Source of the DNA: Bacillota bacterium
GTDB lineage: Bacteria; Bacillota; Sulfobacillia; JAJZYS01; JAJYTV01
NCBI GenBank assembly: GCA_021786135.1
Contig: JAJYNV010000212.1
Location: 1-11,855, forward strand
DNA length: 11,855 bases
Reading direction: 5' to 3'
Shown: positions 1 through 6,421 of the stretch, in pieces
Layout: each line of letters begins with the position of its first letter
Position numbering within the stretch: position 1 is the first letter of the stretch
The notes under the pieces: model-generated
Told to the model about the DNA's origin: nothing
The model's input: only the letters and a program-made list of their open reading frames with translations
The model's database searches: none
Made by a program: the position numbers and the translations under genes

Positions 1-183
1 GTACAGATGAAAAGCGGTGGCTATCCCGGGGTGGCGGCGGATGCGTTGCCCCAGTTGCTCACTCTTGAGTTAAGGGCAAACACCCGGGTGGATGACCATA
101 TTATCTTTAGTGAAGCACTGCTGGACACGGATGCGCATATCAAGCTCCTCAAAGAAGTTGAGCAGTCGCTGGGCGGTTCTTAG
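1..183 (+). CDS. 3' end of an unrecognised gene, truncated by the window edge
   Basis: An open frame enters from the left edge and ends at TAG (181-183), giving the last 60 residues of a protein. I do not recognise the family. The visible part is mostly helical in character, with a Leu-rich stretch (LPQLLTLELRA) and a charged C-terminus ending LKEVEQSLGGS. It is the only rightward gene left of the integrase. Codons such as tta, att, ttt, agt, gta and aaa are more frequent than in the following genes, which suggests it is not of the same origin. Its stop overlaps the integrase stop on the other strand by two bases. Because integrases usually lie next to their attachment site, the 3' end of this gene may be the integration target. 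That it is a host gene is inference; it could also be an element gene. Confidence 0.6.
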   Translation, partial: VQMKSGGYPGVAADALPQLLTLELRANTRVDDHIIFSEALLDTDAHIKLLKEVEQSLGGS

Positions 184-1349
184 GCTTTGCTTTCCCCTGC
201 TCGGTTCATTCCGGCCTGCAACACGCTCTGCATAGCCTTTTCCGCAGCCTCACGCTGATCACCCGGCAGCGTGTGACCGTACATCCGAGCTGTGGTCGCT
301 GGATCCGCGTGCCCGAGCCTCCTGCTGGCCACCAGCACGCGGCCGTCGGCGCTCAGCATGAGCGTAGCAGCGGTGTGCCTCAGACCGTGAACCTTCACGC
401 CTTCGAGGCCGACCTTCGCAAGCGTCGCCTTATGCAGGCGGCGCAGGTTGCTCGGCGAAAGCGGTGTGCCGACCTCCGATGGGTACACAAGGTCGAAGTC
501 CTGCCAGACGTCCACGCCAAACCGTTCCCGCAACGCGGCGCGCTCTGCGTCGATCCGCTGGCGGTGCTCTTGAAAAACCGTCACCTCGTCGTCCGTGAGT
601 TCGATAACCCTGGCTCCCCTGTGCTCCTTGGTGGGCCCCTCGACCATACCCTCGCCCTTGAAATACTGCCGCTGCACCCGCACCATCAGGCGCTTGCCGG
701 CGATGTCTACGTCCTGCCAGCGCAGCCCAATCAGCTCGCCTTCCCTCATCCCGGTGGACAGGGCGATGAAGAACAACGCGTACAATCTGTGGCCGCGTAG
801 TACGTCGAGAAAGATGGCTGCCTGCTCCGGCGTGAACACCATCTGCTCGGTCGGATACACCGCCGGCGGAGTCACCTGATCACACGGGCTGCGAGGGATT
901 AGGCCCTGTTTCACAGCGTGCCTAAGCGCAGCTCGAATAATCGCATGCTGGTACGCCACTGTGCGGGGTGAAAGTCCGCGGGCCAGCTCCGCCGCGTAGT
1001 GGGCTTCAAGATGCTGTGGCCGCAGTGCGGTGAGCTGGTGGTGCCCAAGCGCAGGCGCGATATGCAGGCGAACCATCGTTCTATAGCTCCAAACTGTCTT
1101 TGGCGCACGACCGGCCGTCTCCCGTGTGGTGATCCAGTTCTTCAAGTGTTCGGCTACCGTCAGACGGCCGGTCGGCGGCACGTTGCCGGCGCTCCAGTCC
1201 GAGATCAGCTTAGCCAGTCGCTCGTGGGCCTCGCGCTTCGACGTGGTGCGAAGGCTTGTCCATCGGCGTTGCCGCTTTCCCGTGCGGTAGTCGTCCCACA
1301 CGGCATACCAGACCTTGCTTTTGCCCCTCTGCCGCAGGTGGCCCTTCAT
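180..1349 (-). CDS. int: Tyrosine recombinase / phage-type integrase
   Basis: Site-specific recombinase of 389 residues that would integrate and excise the element through a 3'-phosphotyrosyl intermediate. The N-terminus (about 1-55) resembles an AP2-like arm-binding domain, with KVWYAVWDD followed by basic residues. A core-binding SAM-like domain covers about 62-155 and the catalytic domain about 170-375. The catalytic set is complete: R202 (STGMREGELIGL), K241 (GPTKEHRGAR), H321 and R324 (HGLRHTAATL), H347 (LGHADP) and Y357 (ARMYGHTLP). The ATG at 1349 was chosen because it overlaps the stop of the upstream DUF433 gene as ATGA. The frame extends further upstream, but only as low-complexity Arg codons inside that gene. 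It is the last gene of the leftward run and lies directly against the presumed element end, the usual place for an integrase. Confidence 0.95.
   Translation of the reverse strand: MKGHLRQRGKSKVWYAVWDDYRTGKRQRRWTSLRTTSKREAHERLAKLISDWSAGNVPPTGRLTVAEHLKNWITTRETAGRAPKTVWSYRTMVRLHIAPALGHHQLTALRPQHLEAHYAAELARGLSPRTVAYQHAIIRAALRHAVKQGLIPRSPCDQVTPPAVYPTEQMVFTPEQAAIFLDVLRGHRLYALFFIALSTGMREGELIGLRWQDVDIAGKRLMVRVQRQYFKGEGMVEGPTKEHRGARVIELTDDEVTVFQEHRQRIDAERAALRERFGVDVWQDFDLVYPSEVGTPLSPSNLRRLHKATLAKVGLEGVKVHGLRHTAATLMLSADGRVLVASRRLGHADPATTARMYGHTLPGDQREAAEKAMQSVLQAGMNRAGESKA
1108..1174. repeat. 13-bp perfect inverted repeat inside the integrase gene
   Basis: CGACCGGCCGTCT at 1108-1120 is repeated in exact inverse as AGACGGCCGGTCG at 1162-1174, with 41 bases between. 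Both arms lie in the coding region, at the start and end of the first part of the core-binding domain (around TGRLTV and TAGRAP). It could form a stem in mRNA or be a binding site, but may also be a by-product of GC-rich codons. No function is assigned. Confidence 0.4.
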
Positions 1350-1918
1350 GCGTCGTCGCCGCCTTCGTTCTTGTCTAGCAGAGCAGCACCAATGCCCGGC
1401 CGCTCCAGCACCAACCGTGCGAACAGTTGGCAAGCCATGATGTCGTCTTCTGTGAAGTTCGGAAACTGTGCTCGCAGCTCGCCGGGCCCGCCGGCGATCG
1501 CTGCCGCCACGACATGGGTGACGCCGACTCGGGTTCCGGTGACGCGAGGCTTGCCGCCCAGCACCCCTGGATCGATGCTGATATGAGACCGCAACCGGTG
1601 CAGCATCACAGCCAACGGATCAGGCGGTGCGCCTTTGCCATGCATGCCTCGTTCGATGACGTTGCGGGTCAGTGCGAACGGTAACGGGGGAACTTGGTCG
1701 CCCCACACCTTGGCCCAATCCATGACGATGGCACCTGTGATGCGTTCCGGTTCGGCGACCGCGACCATCCACTCAACGCGTGGCACGTCGGCAGGATTTC
1801 CAATGCTGTAGCTCGGGGTGGGGTCGCCGATGCCAATGTGGAGCACGTCCACCTCACGGTCATAAGTTGCCGACATCGTGCCCTCGGTCACGTGCAACAA
1901 GCCATCCGCCCCCATCAT
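1346..1918 (-). CDS. DUF2283-like/DUF433 fusion protein (antitoxin-like)
   Basis: Protein of 190 residues. The N-terminal part (about 15-68) begins ATYDREVDVLHIGIG, the pattern of DUF2283, a short beta-rich domain. The C-terminal part (about 111-169) is a good DUF433 match: ISIDPGVLGGKPRVTGTR, then an HTH-like helix pair and FPNFTEDDIMACQLFA. DUF433 proteins are mostly small DNA-binding antitoxins encoded beside PIN-like DUF5615 toxins. No such toxin is encoded next to this gene: the next gene is the integrase, joined by an ATGA overlap, and the preceding gene is joined the same way. Start is ATG at 1918; an internal ATG at 1876 sits just before the DUF2283-like part and is an alternative. 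The domain calls rest on motif recall. A role as a DNA-binding regulator of the operon or as an orphan antitoxin is inference. Confidence 0.8.
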   Translation of the reverse strand: MMGADGLLHVTEGTMSATYDREVDVLHIGIGDPTPSYSIGNPADVPRVEWMVAVAEPERITGAIVMDWAKVWGDQVPPLPFALTRNVIERGMHGKGAPPDPLAVMLHRLRSHISIDPGVLGGKPRVTGTRVGVTHVVAAAIAGGPGELRAQFPNFTEDDIMACQLFARLVLERPGIGAALLDKNEGGDDA

Positions 1919-3045
1919 TCGCCGTCCTCGGGGTCGCTTTGTCCGCCTACCCGTTCATCCTCGGGAGCATCGAAATCGTCTCGCTCATCCAGCGCAACAT
2001 CGTCGGGCCAGTCAAACAGCCTCCCCGTCGCCGAGAGCAGCGCGGCCACCTCGATGTCCTCGTCGAGGTCGGGCCACGAGAGAACCGCACCATCTGCCGT
2101 GATGCGAACCTGTTCCCGCTGCTCGGGCGTGGCGCTCGCCAATCGGTGTGACCAACTCAAAGGCACGAGCAGGACGCGCCCGTCGGCCAGCATGATCTCC
2201 ATCCGGCCGTCGCCGGAGAACGCGACCGCCACGGCTCGGGGATCCAGCGTGATCACCTGTCCGCTCTGAGCCAGACCAGGCTCGCTTTCCGGCGACGGCT
2301 GCTGCTGCCCCTGTTTTGTCTGACGCGCTTGCTCCGCCTGTCGGGCCCGCTCCTCGATGCGCTCGAAATACCGGCGTGACTCCTGCCAGGGGCCAGACAG
2401 CCATGCTTCGCGGAGCTCCGCCAGCATGAGCGCGACCGTACCCTCGGGCATCGAAACGTAGCCCTGGCCGGCCTGTTCGGGGTGCTCGGCATAGAACAGC
2501 ACCATTGCCGGCCAGTACAAATGCCCGAGGCTCCACGGTGTTCCGGCGAGGAGCGCAATCCGGTCCTCCGGCTGGTACGTCGCTGACAGGTGTGACACCA
2601 GGACCTGGGCCGACACCGAGCGTTCATGGAACAGCTCCTTTACCATGTCGAGGAGTTGCCCGGGGTACAGGCCGTCACGCGGATCAGGCCGGCGCCACTG
2701 GTCCATCTGGTAAGTCAGATCAAGCCAGGCCTCGTCGAGGTCGGGGTGTAGGGCCCACCAGAGGCCCTGCACGAGCCAGGTCGCTGGCCACTTGAGCAAG
2801 TACTCGTTTTTGAAGCTTTTGTAGTCCGTCCGGTAGATGCCCTCTGCCAGTGTCCCGAGATCAAGGCCGCGTGAATCGCCGTCGTCGCGCACTTGAATCA
2901 GCGACTCCCTGGCGGCCAGCATGTCGGCACCGTACTCCCATAGACGTCCACGGTAGCGCTGATCGACGACTGCCACGCGGCGCATGTCCCATCGCTCGGC
3001 GGCGGTGCGCAGGATCTCGGTCGTGTAGCGGTGTGCCATCCTCAT
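1915..3045 (-). CDS. Paralogue of the adjacent 238-residue protein, with a C-terminal DUF2442 domain
   Basis: Protein of 376 residues. Residues 1-222 align end to end with the neighbouring upstream gene product (3042-3758). Shared anchors are WLVQGLWWALHPDL versus WLLSSLWWALHDDL, TPWSLGHLYWPAMVLFYAEHPE versus a nearly identical stretch, and LAELREAWLSGPW versus LADLSERWLPGPW. A Gln/Glu-rich linker (about 231-262) leads to a DUF2442 domain (about 280-337: LADGRVLLVPLSW, HRLASATPEQRE, SWPDLDEDIEV). A very acidic tail follows. The family of the N-terminal part is not recognised; it is aromatic-rich and helical, without a clear signal peptide or catalytic motif. The ATG at 3045 overlaps the upstream stop (ATGA) and has AAAGG five bases before it; ATG 3039 is the alternative. 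DUF2442 is common in small toxin/antitoxin-like genes, but its function here is unknown. Confidence 0.85.
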   Translation of the reverse strand: MRMAHRYTTEILRTAAERWDMRRVAVVDQRYRGRLWEYGADMLAARESLIQVRDDGDSRGLDLGTLAEGIYRTDYKSFKNEYLLKWPATWLVQGLWWALHPDLDEAWLDLTYQMDQWRRPDPRDGLYPGQLLDMVKELFHERSVSAQVLVSHLSATYQPEDRIALLAGTPWSLGHLYWPAMVLFYAEHPEQAGQGYVSMPEGTVALMLAELREAWLSGPWQESRRYFERIEERARQAEQARQTKQGQQQPSPESEPGLAQSGQVITLDPRAVAVAFSGDGRMEIMLADGRVLLVPLSWSHRLASATPEQREQVRITADGAVLSWPDLDEDIEVAALLSATGRLFDWPDDVALDERDDFDAPEDERVGGQSDPEDGE

Positions 3046-3758
3046 CCCTGCCTTTCGAGCGTAACGCCGTGATGCCGCGCTCTGGCGTGCCCAGTTGCGG
3101 CGTGCCACGGCCCGGGCAGCCATCTCTCACTGAGGTCGGCAAGTAGTTGTGCGGCCAGTGCCACAGGGGTCGATACGGCCGAGCGATCGGCTACCTCAGG
3201 TTGCTCGCAGTAGAACAGCACGGCTGCGGCCCAGTACAGGTGTGCCAGGGACCACAGCGCTCCACCAAGCAGAGTCGACCGGTCAGCCCGCACAGCCGAG
3301 GCACCAAAGTGCGGCATCATCACATCGAAGGCTGTGCTCCCCGGTGTGAAGAGCTGCGGCACCACAGCCGCCGGCGGCCACGGAAAGCGGGCATCGGTGG
3401 GTTTGCGTTGCGGGTTGGCTGCTGTCTTTACCGCTTGCGACAGCCATTCCGGTGTCAGATCATCGTGCAGTGCCCACCAGAGCGACGAAAGCAGCCACAC
3501 GGTGGGAGCTTGTAGCACGTCTGCAGCATGGGTAGAGGAGTTGTTGGCGTACAAGATGCCCTCAAGAAGAGTGTCCCGGTGCGGCAGCGGGACGTTGCCC
3601 GTCGCCCACACCTCGACGTGGCTCTCGGGATCGGCGATAACATCGGCGCCAAAAGCGTACAGCTCGGAACGGAGCCAACGAGCGACCGTCACGAGGCGCT
3701 CGGGGTCTAGTCTGGTAGCCGCTGCCTTGAGGATGGTGGGGGCGTACGGGGTGGCCAT
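3042..3758 (-). CDS. Unknown protein, first of a tandem paralogous pair
   Basis: Protein of 238 residues, unrecognised. It begins MATPYAPTILKAAATRL, matching MAHRYTTEILRTAAERW of the downstream paralogue, and shares its two most striking segments, LWWALHDDLTPEWL (about 95-108) and LWSLAHLYWAAAVLFYCEQPE (about 168-188). The second could be mistaken for a membrane helix, but it contains His, Tyr and Trp and is more likely a buried helix. Unlike its partner it stops soon after the shared region (GPWHAATGHARARHHG) and has no DUF2442. ATG 3758 is preceded by AAGGTGG about ten bases away and overlaps the end of the upstream gene by 52 bases. Tandem retention of two diverged copies suggests a heteromeric complex or two specificities, which is inference. 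Confidence 0.85.
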   Translation of the reverse strand: MATPYAPTILKAAATRLDPERLVTVARWLRSELYAFGADVIADPESHVEVWATGNVPLPHRDTLLEGILYANNSSTHAADVLQAPTVWLLSSLWWALHDDLTPEWLSQAVKTAANPQRKPTDARFPWPPAAVVPQLFTPGSTAFDVMMPHFGASAVRADRSTLLGGALWSLAHLYWAAAVLFYCEQPEVADRSAVSTPVALAAQLLADLSERWLPGPWHAATGHARARHHGVTLERQG

Positions 3759-4054
3759 GGATCATCACCACCTTCGTTCGGCCGGTCCGGCGGCGTGGCT
3801 GGCGCCGAGGCCGTGTCGCCGCGTTGCCACTGGGCCAGTGCGTCACGCACGCGCCGTAGCCGCTCAATGTACCCGTCGATCATGGTGATCGCACCGGCGA
3901 CATCGGCGTTCGCCTCGTCGGCCCCGCAGCCGTCGCGCACGAGGCCGAGCATCCCACCAATGCGCGGCATCCTGTCCCACACAGTGCCGCGCTCACGGTC
4001 GCCGCCGTAGTAAGCCTCGGTGGCGACGTCGAGAAGCTGTCTCAGGGTCGGCAT
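3707..4054 (-). CDS. Small helical protein of unknown function with a Pro-rich tail
   Basis: Protein of 115 residues. The first 80 are predicted mainly helical (TLRQLLDVATEAYYGGDRE, then a long amphipathic stretch ITMIDGYIERLRRVRDALAQW). The last 35 are Pro/Arg/Asp-rich and probably disordered. ATG 4054 has an excellent ribosome binding site (GGAGGTGG, seven bases away). The 3' end overlaps the start of the next gene by 52 bases in another frame, so the disordered tail may be partly a by-product of that overlap. No family was recognised. Close packing with its neighbours suggests it belongs to the same functional unit. Confidence 0.7.
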   Translation of the reverse strand: MPTLRQLLDVATEAYYGGDRERGTVWDRMPRIGGMLGLVRDGCGADEANADVAGAITMIDGYIERLRRVRDALAQWQRGDTASAPATPPDRPNEGGDDPWPPRTPPPSSRQRLPD

Positions 4055-4086
4055 TGCTCAGCCACCTCCATCGCCTTCAGGAGCCG

Positions 4087-4497
4087 TCATCGAAGTACGC
4101 GCAACCGAGGACGCCCGTCACGGCGTGTGGTTGGGCCCGGCCGGTTACCCCCGCGGTCTCGTTCCCACGCGTGCACCGCCGCGAGAAGGGCTACTCTGCG
4201 GAGATCGGCGGCCGGCGCGCGATCCACGCGACGGATGAGGATCTGCGCCTCGGTAGCCAGGAACCGAGGTGCCGCGTACGCGACTGGAATCTGCTCATTG
4301 AGTGCACGCAGCATTGCCCAGGCCATCGCCGTGACGAGGAGCCACAGCGTGGGGAATACAGGGAGTGAACGGAGCCCGGATGCCACCCAACCTACGAGGG
4401 ACCACACAGCATCGAGCCATGTGGCCCACTGCCATAGCAGGGCAGGCAGATCCCGTCGCCTCAATCGCAGGAACCATGTCCGCATACGGGTGAGCAT
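4087..4497 (-). CDS. Small predicted membrane protein
   Basis: Protein of 136 residues. A basic N-terminus (MLTRMRTWFLRLRRRD) is followed by a Trp-rich hydrophobic segment (about 17-42) and a second one (about 47-65, FPTLWLLVTAMAWAML). A soluble, Arg-rich C-terminal half follows. The positive N-terminus suggests a hairpin in the membrane with both ends inside. ATG 4497 is chosen for the strong AGGAGGGG site six bases before it, lying just past the stop of the upstream gene; ATG 4485 is an alternative. No family was recognised. Lying directly downstream of an ATPase and another hydrophobic protein, it may anchor a complex at the membrane, which is inference. Confidence 0.75.
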   Translation of the reverse strand: MLTRMRTWFLRLRRRDLPALLWQWATWLDAVWSLVGWVASGLRSLPVFPTLWLLVTAMAWAMLRALNEQIPVAYAAPRFLATEAQILIRRVDRAPAADLRRVALLAAVHAWERDRGGNRPGPTTRRDGRPRLRVLR

Positions 4498-4512
4498 CTC
4501 GAACCCCTCCTA

Positions 4513-4962
4513 TCACGCCGTCAGGCCAAGCCCCTCAGCCTCGGCCAACAACATCACGTGCTCGGTCAGGACCTGCCAGTAGAGCAGGTCCACTGCCGCC
4601 TCCGTCAGCTCGGGCCCCACATCGACCGAGGGCGGCAGCGTCATCGCCTGAACCGACAGGTCCAACGTGACCCCGTTGCCTACTGTGTTGGCCCACGCCT
4701 CGGCGAGCATCCCAAGGTGAATCGCGCCGGCGGCCAGCGCGCCGTCGAGCATGTCGCGCCACGGTCTCGCCGAGTCGTTGGGGACCCACTCCGCTGTAAT
4801 GGGAGTGTTCGGTGTGCCGGCGTGGTTGGTGATCTGTGCGGCCACGCCGACGGGTAGCGCGGCGATGCCGAGGGCGGGAAAGTAGGAGAAGAAGCGGACG
4901 ATGAGCAGGCTGGGCCCCTGTGGCGCCTCGGCGCCAGCACGGTCAATCAGAGGACACGGCAC
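4513..4962 (-). CDS. Unknown small protein with a hydrophobic N-terminal segment
   Basis: Protein of 149 residues starting at GTG 4962, about nine bases after a GAGGGGG tract. The gene starts 20 bases inside the end of the AAA ATPase gene, so translation is probably coupled. Residues about 18-44 (SLLIVRFFSYFPALGIAALPVGV) are hydrophobic and could be a membrane anchor or an uncleaved signal. The remainder is soluble and partly helical (MLDGALAAGAIHLGMLAEAW, then AAVDLLYWQVLTEHVMLLAEAE). No conserved catalytic residues were noticed and the family is not recognised. ATPase, this protein and the membrane protein that follows form a compact trio. Confidence 0.75.
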   Translation of the reverse strand: MPCPLIDRAGAEAPQGPSLLIVRFFSYFPALGIAALPVGVAAQITNHAGTPNTPITAEWVPNDSARPWRDMLDGALAAGAIHLGMLAEAWANTVGNGVTLDLSVQAMTLPPSVDVGPELTEAAVDLLYWQVLTEHVMLLAEAEGLGLTA

Positions 4963-6268
4963 GGAACCCTACCCCCTCATGGCGCGAATCCCAGCGCCCA
5001 GTGGACTTGGCAGAGTCCGTTCTGCGTAGCCCCGAGATGTACTCGCGTAGGGCGTGCTCTGACGGCGGAGAACCATGGTCGCGGTTCTGGAGCATCACCC
5101 AACGATGAACCTCGTTGAGGGTGGCCATGGCTAGGCCATGCGTCTCACGGACGACCAGAGGGGTCAGAGCTAGCACCTCGGCCCCTTCGTCAGTCCACAA
5201 GCGCTCCAGATAGGCATGACGCAGATCATCACTGGGCAGCGGAATCTCGATCGCACGGTCAAATCGACCGGCCCGACCGACAAGGGCGGGGTCCACTCGT
5301 TGCGGAAAATTGCTGGTCGCTGCGACGTAAAGGCCTTCTCGGGCCGCGGAGCCGTCGAGCAGATTCAACAAGACGCTGCGGGAGATTTGACGGTCATCAA
5401 AGGCGTCAAGATCCTCCAGCACCAGTAATGCCGGCGGATTCCACGAGGCGCTCCGGACGGCGCCGACAATCTGCGCTTCGGTCGAACTGGCGGAGATGGT
5501 GTAGCTGTACGCGCGCCCGCCACGCTCGAACGCACGGGCGGCCAGCATGCGAGCGACGGTGGTCTTTCCGCCGCCGGGTGGGCCATACATCAGGACGCCA
5601 CGACGCCACGCGAGGTGGTGCCGAGCGTACCACTCCTTGCCAAGCAGGAAGGCGTCCAAGTCAGTCAGCAAATCCTCCCGCAGGTGGCCGGGTAGAATCG
5701 GTGCCGTGATGGCCGCGCCGAGATCCGGCAATGGCCAGCTACGTCCGCTGCCGCCGAGCTCGTGGATCTCGCACTCTTCTCGGGCGCGCTCCGCCTCCAA
5801 TTGATCAATCATGCGCAGGAATCCGATTACGTCGGACTCGTCAGTAGCGAGCACGCCTTCAAGGGGCTCCAGGTGGTTGTCATGAGACTCCATGCACTGG
5901 TGGCCCTCAGAGTAGACGTAGAGCAACCGGTACTCGGGGAACGACCAAACGCCGTCTACCCTCGGCGCGTAGTCACGGCGCGCGGCGATGGCTCGCGCCT
6001 GGTCGATCGGCATGTCATCCGCCTTGGTCCCAGGGGGCAGCGTGTAGCCGAGCCAGCGCTCGCGCCACAACTCATGCACGTGGCCGTACGTGCCGCCCAG
6101 TCCCTGGTCGTAGAATCGAATGGATCTAACGTCCCCAAGTACTGGGCCGTACTGAGAGATGATGGCGCGCAGCACGGCGCTGGAATAGTCCCGCGTGATC
6201 GCGGTTGGCAGGCGAAGTCGACGACGGATGCGCTGGTCGGTACCCGTAGTGATGCCTCCTCTCGTCAC
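4943..6268 (-). CDS. BCS1-like AAA+ ATPase
   Basis: Protein of about 441 residues from GTG 6268. The N-terminal half (1-190) is unrecognised. The AAA module begins with LREDLLTDLDAFLLGKEWY, the lead-in typical of BCS1-type ATPases. Walker A is GPPGGGKTT (229-237), Walker B VLEDLDAFDD (283-292), sensor 1 AATSN (316-320), and an arginine-finger region reads DPALVGRAGRFDRAIEIPLPS. All key residues are present, so it should hydrolyse ATP. BCS1 relatives translocate or remodel folded proteins; the substrate here is unknown and no protease domain is attached. The start is uncertain: GTG 6268 lacks a good ribosome binding site, while a perfect GAGAGGAGG (6255-6263) is spaced for position 6247, where the codon is ACG. 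TTG 6331 would add an improbable Arg/Pro-rich leader. The gene is first in a block of overlapping genes. Confidence 0.9.
   Translation of the reverse strand: MTRGGITTGTDQRIRRRLRLPTAITRDYSSAVLRAIISQYGPVLGDVRSIRFYDQGLGGTYGHVHELWRERWLGYTLPPGTKADDMPIDQARAIAARRDYAPRVDGVWSFPEYRLLYVYSEGHQCMESHDNHLEPLEGVLATDESDVIGFLRMIDQLEAERAREECEIHELGGSGRSWPLPDLGAAITAPILPGHLREDLLTDLDAFLLGKEWYARHHLAWRRGVLMYGPPGGGKTTVARMLAARAFERGGRAYSYTISASSTEAQIVGAVRSASWNPPALLVLEDLDAFDDRQISRSVLLNLLDGSAAREGLYVAATSNFPQRVDPALVGRAGRFDRAIEIPLPSDDLRHAYLERLWTDEGAEVLALTPLVVRETHGLAMATLNEVHRWVMLQNRDHGSPPSEHALREYISGLRRTDSAKSTGRWDSRHEGVGFRAVSSD
6255..6263 (-). promoter_or_regulatory. Strong Shine-Dalgarno sequence without a standard start codon
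   Basis: GAGAGGAGG on the minus strand lies inside the annotated 5' end of the AAA ATPase gene. Seven bases downstream, in frame, the codon is ACG (6247-6245). No ATG, GTG or TTG follows at usable spacing. Either translation starts at the non-standard ACG (or ATC 6253), or the sequence is coincidental and GTG 6268 is used. Confidence 0.5.
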
Positions 6269-6279
6269 GGTGCCAGGAA

Positions 6280-6358
6280 AACTGGGCCCCGCCGACTTAC
6301 GGCGGGGGCGTGGTCGGATTCTGGTTCTCAACTGCGCCCCGCCGACTGCTCAGCGGGG
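6280..6358. repeat. Two GC-rich hairpin repeats 50 bases apart
   Basis: AACTGGGCCCCGCCGACT at 6280-6297 and AACTGCGCCCCGCCGACT at 6330-6347 differ at one position. Each opens a hairpin. The first is a perfect 8-bp stem (6287-6294 with 6300-6307) and 5-base loop; the second is a 6-bp stem (6337-6342 with 6353-6358) with a 10-base loop. They lie between the serine recombinase stop and the AAA ATPase start. No T-run follows on either strand, so a simple terminator is not supported. A leader or protein-binding role is possible. Confidence 0.6.
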
Positions 6359-6421
6359 GTGGTGGGGTGCGTCAAAAGGATTTGGTTTCTACCCTCCCAA
6401 AACGGGCTAGGTGGAATGGCC

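Noticed and set aside
120..260. tRNA gene as the integration target
   Set aside because: No cloverleaf or TPsiC-like (GGTTCRA) sequence could be placed near the integrase end.
999..1586. Plus-strand open frame of 195 codons across the integrase and DUF433 genes
   Set aside because: Antisense shadow of two clear minus-strand genes; no ribosome site and no recognisable motif.
6280..6358. Remnant CRISPR array
   Set aside because: Only two units, different second halves, a spacer of about 20 bases and no cas genes.
6330..6375. Promoter beginning TTGACG before the AAA ATPase
   Set aside because: A good -35-like box, but no acceptable -10 box at 16-18 bases.
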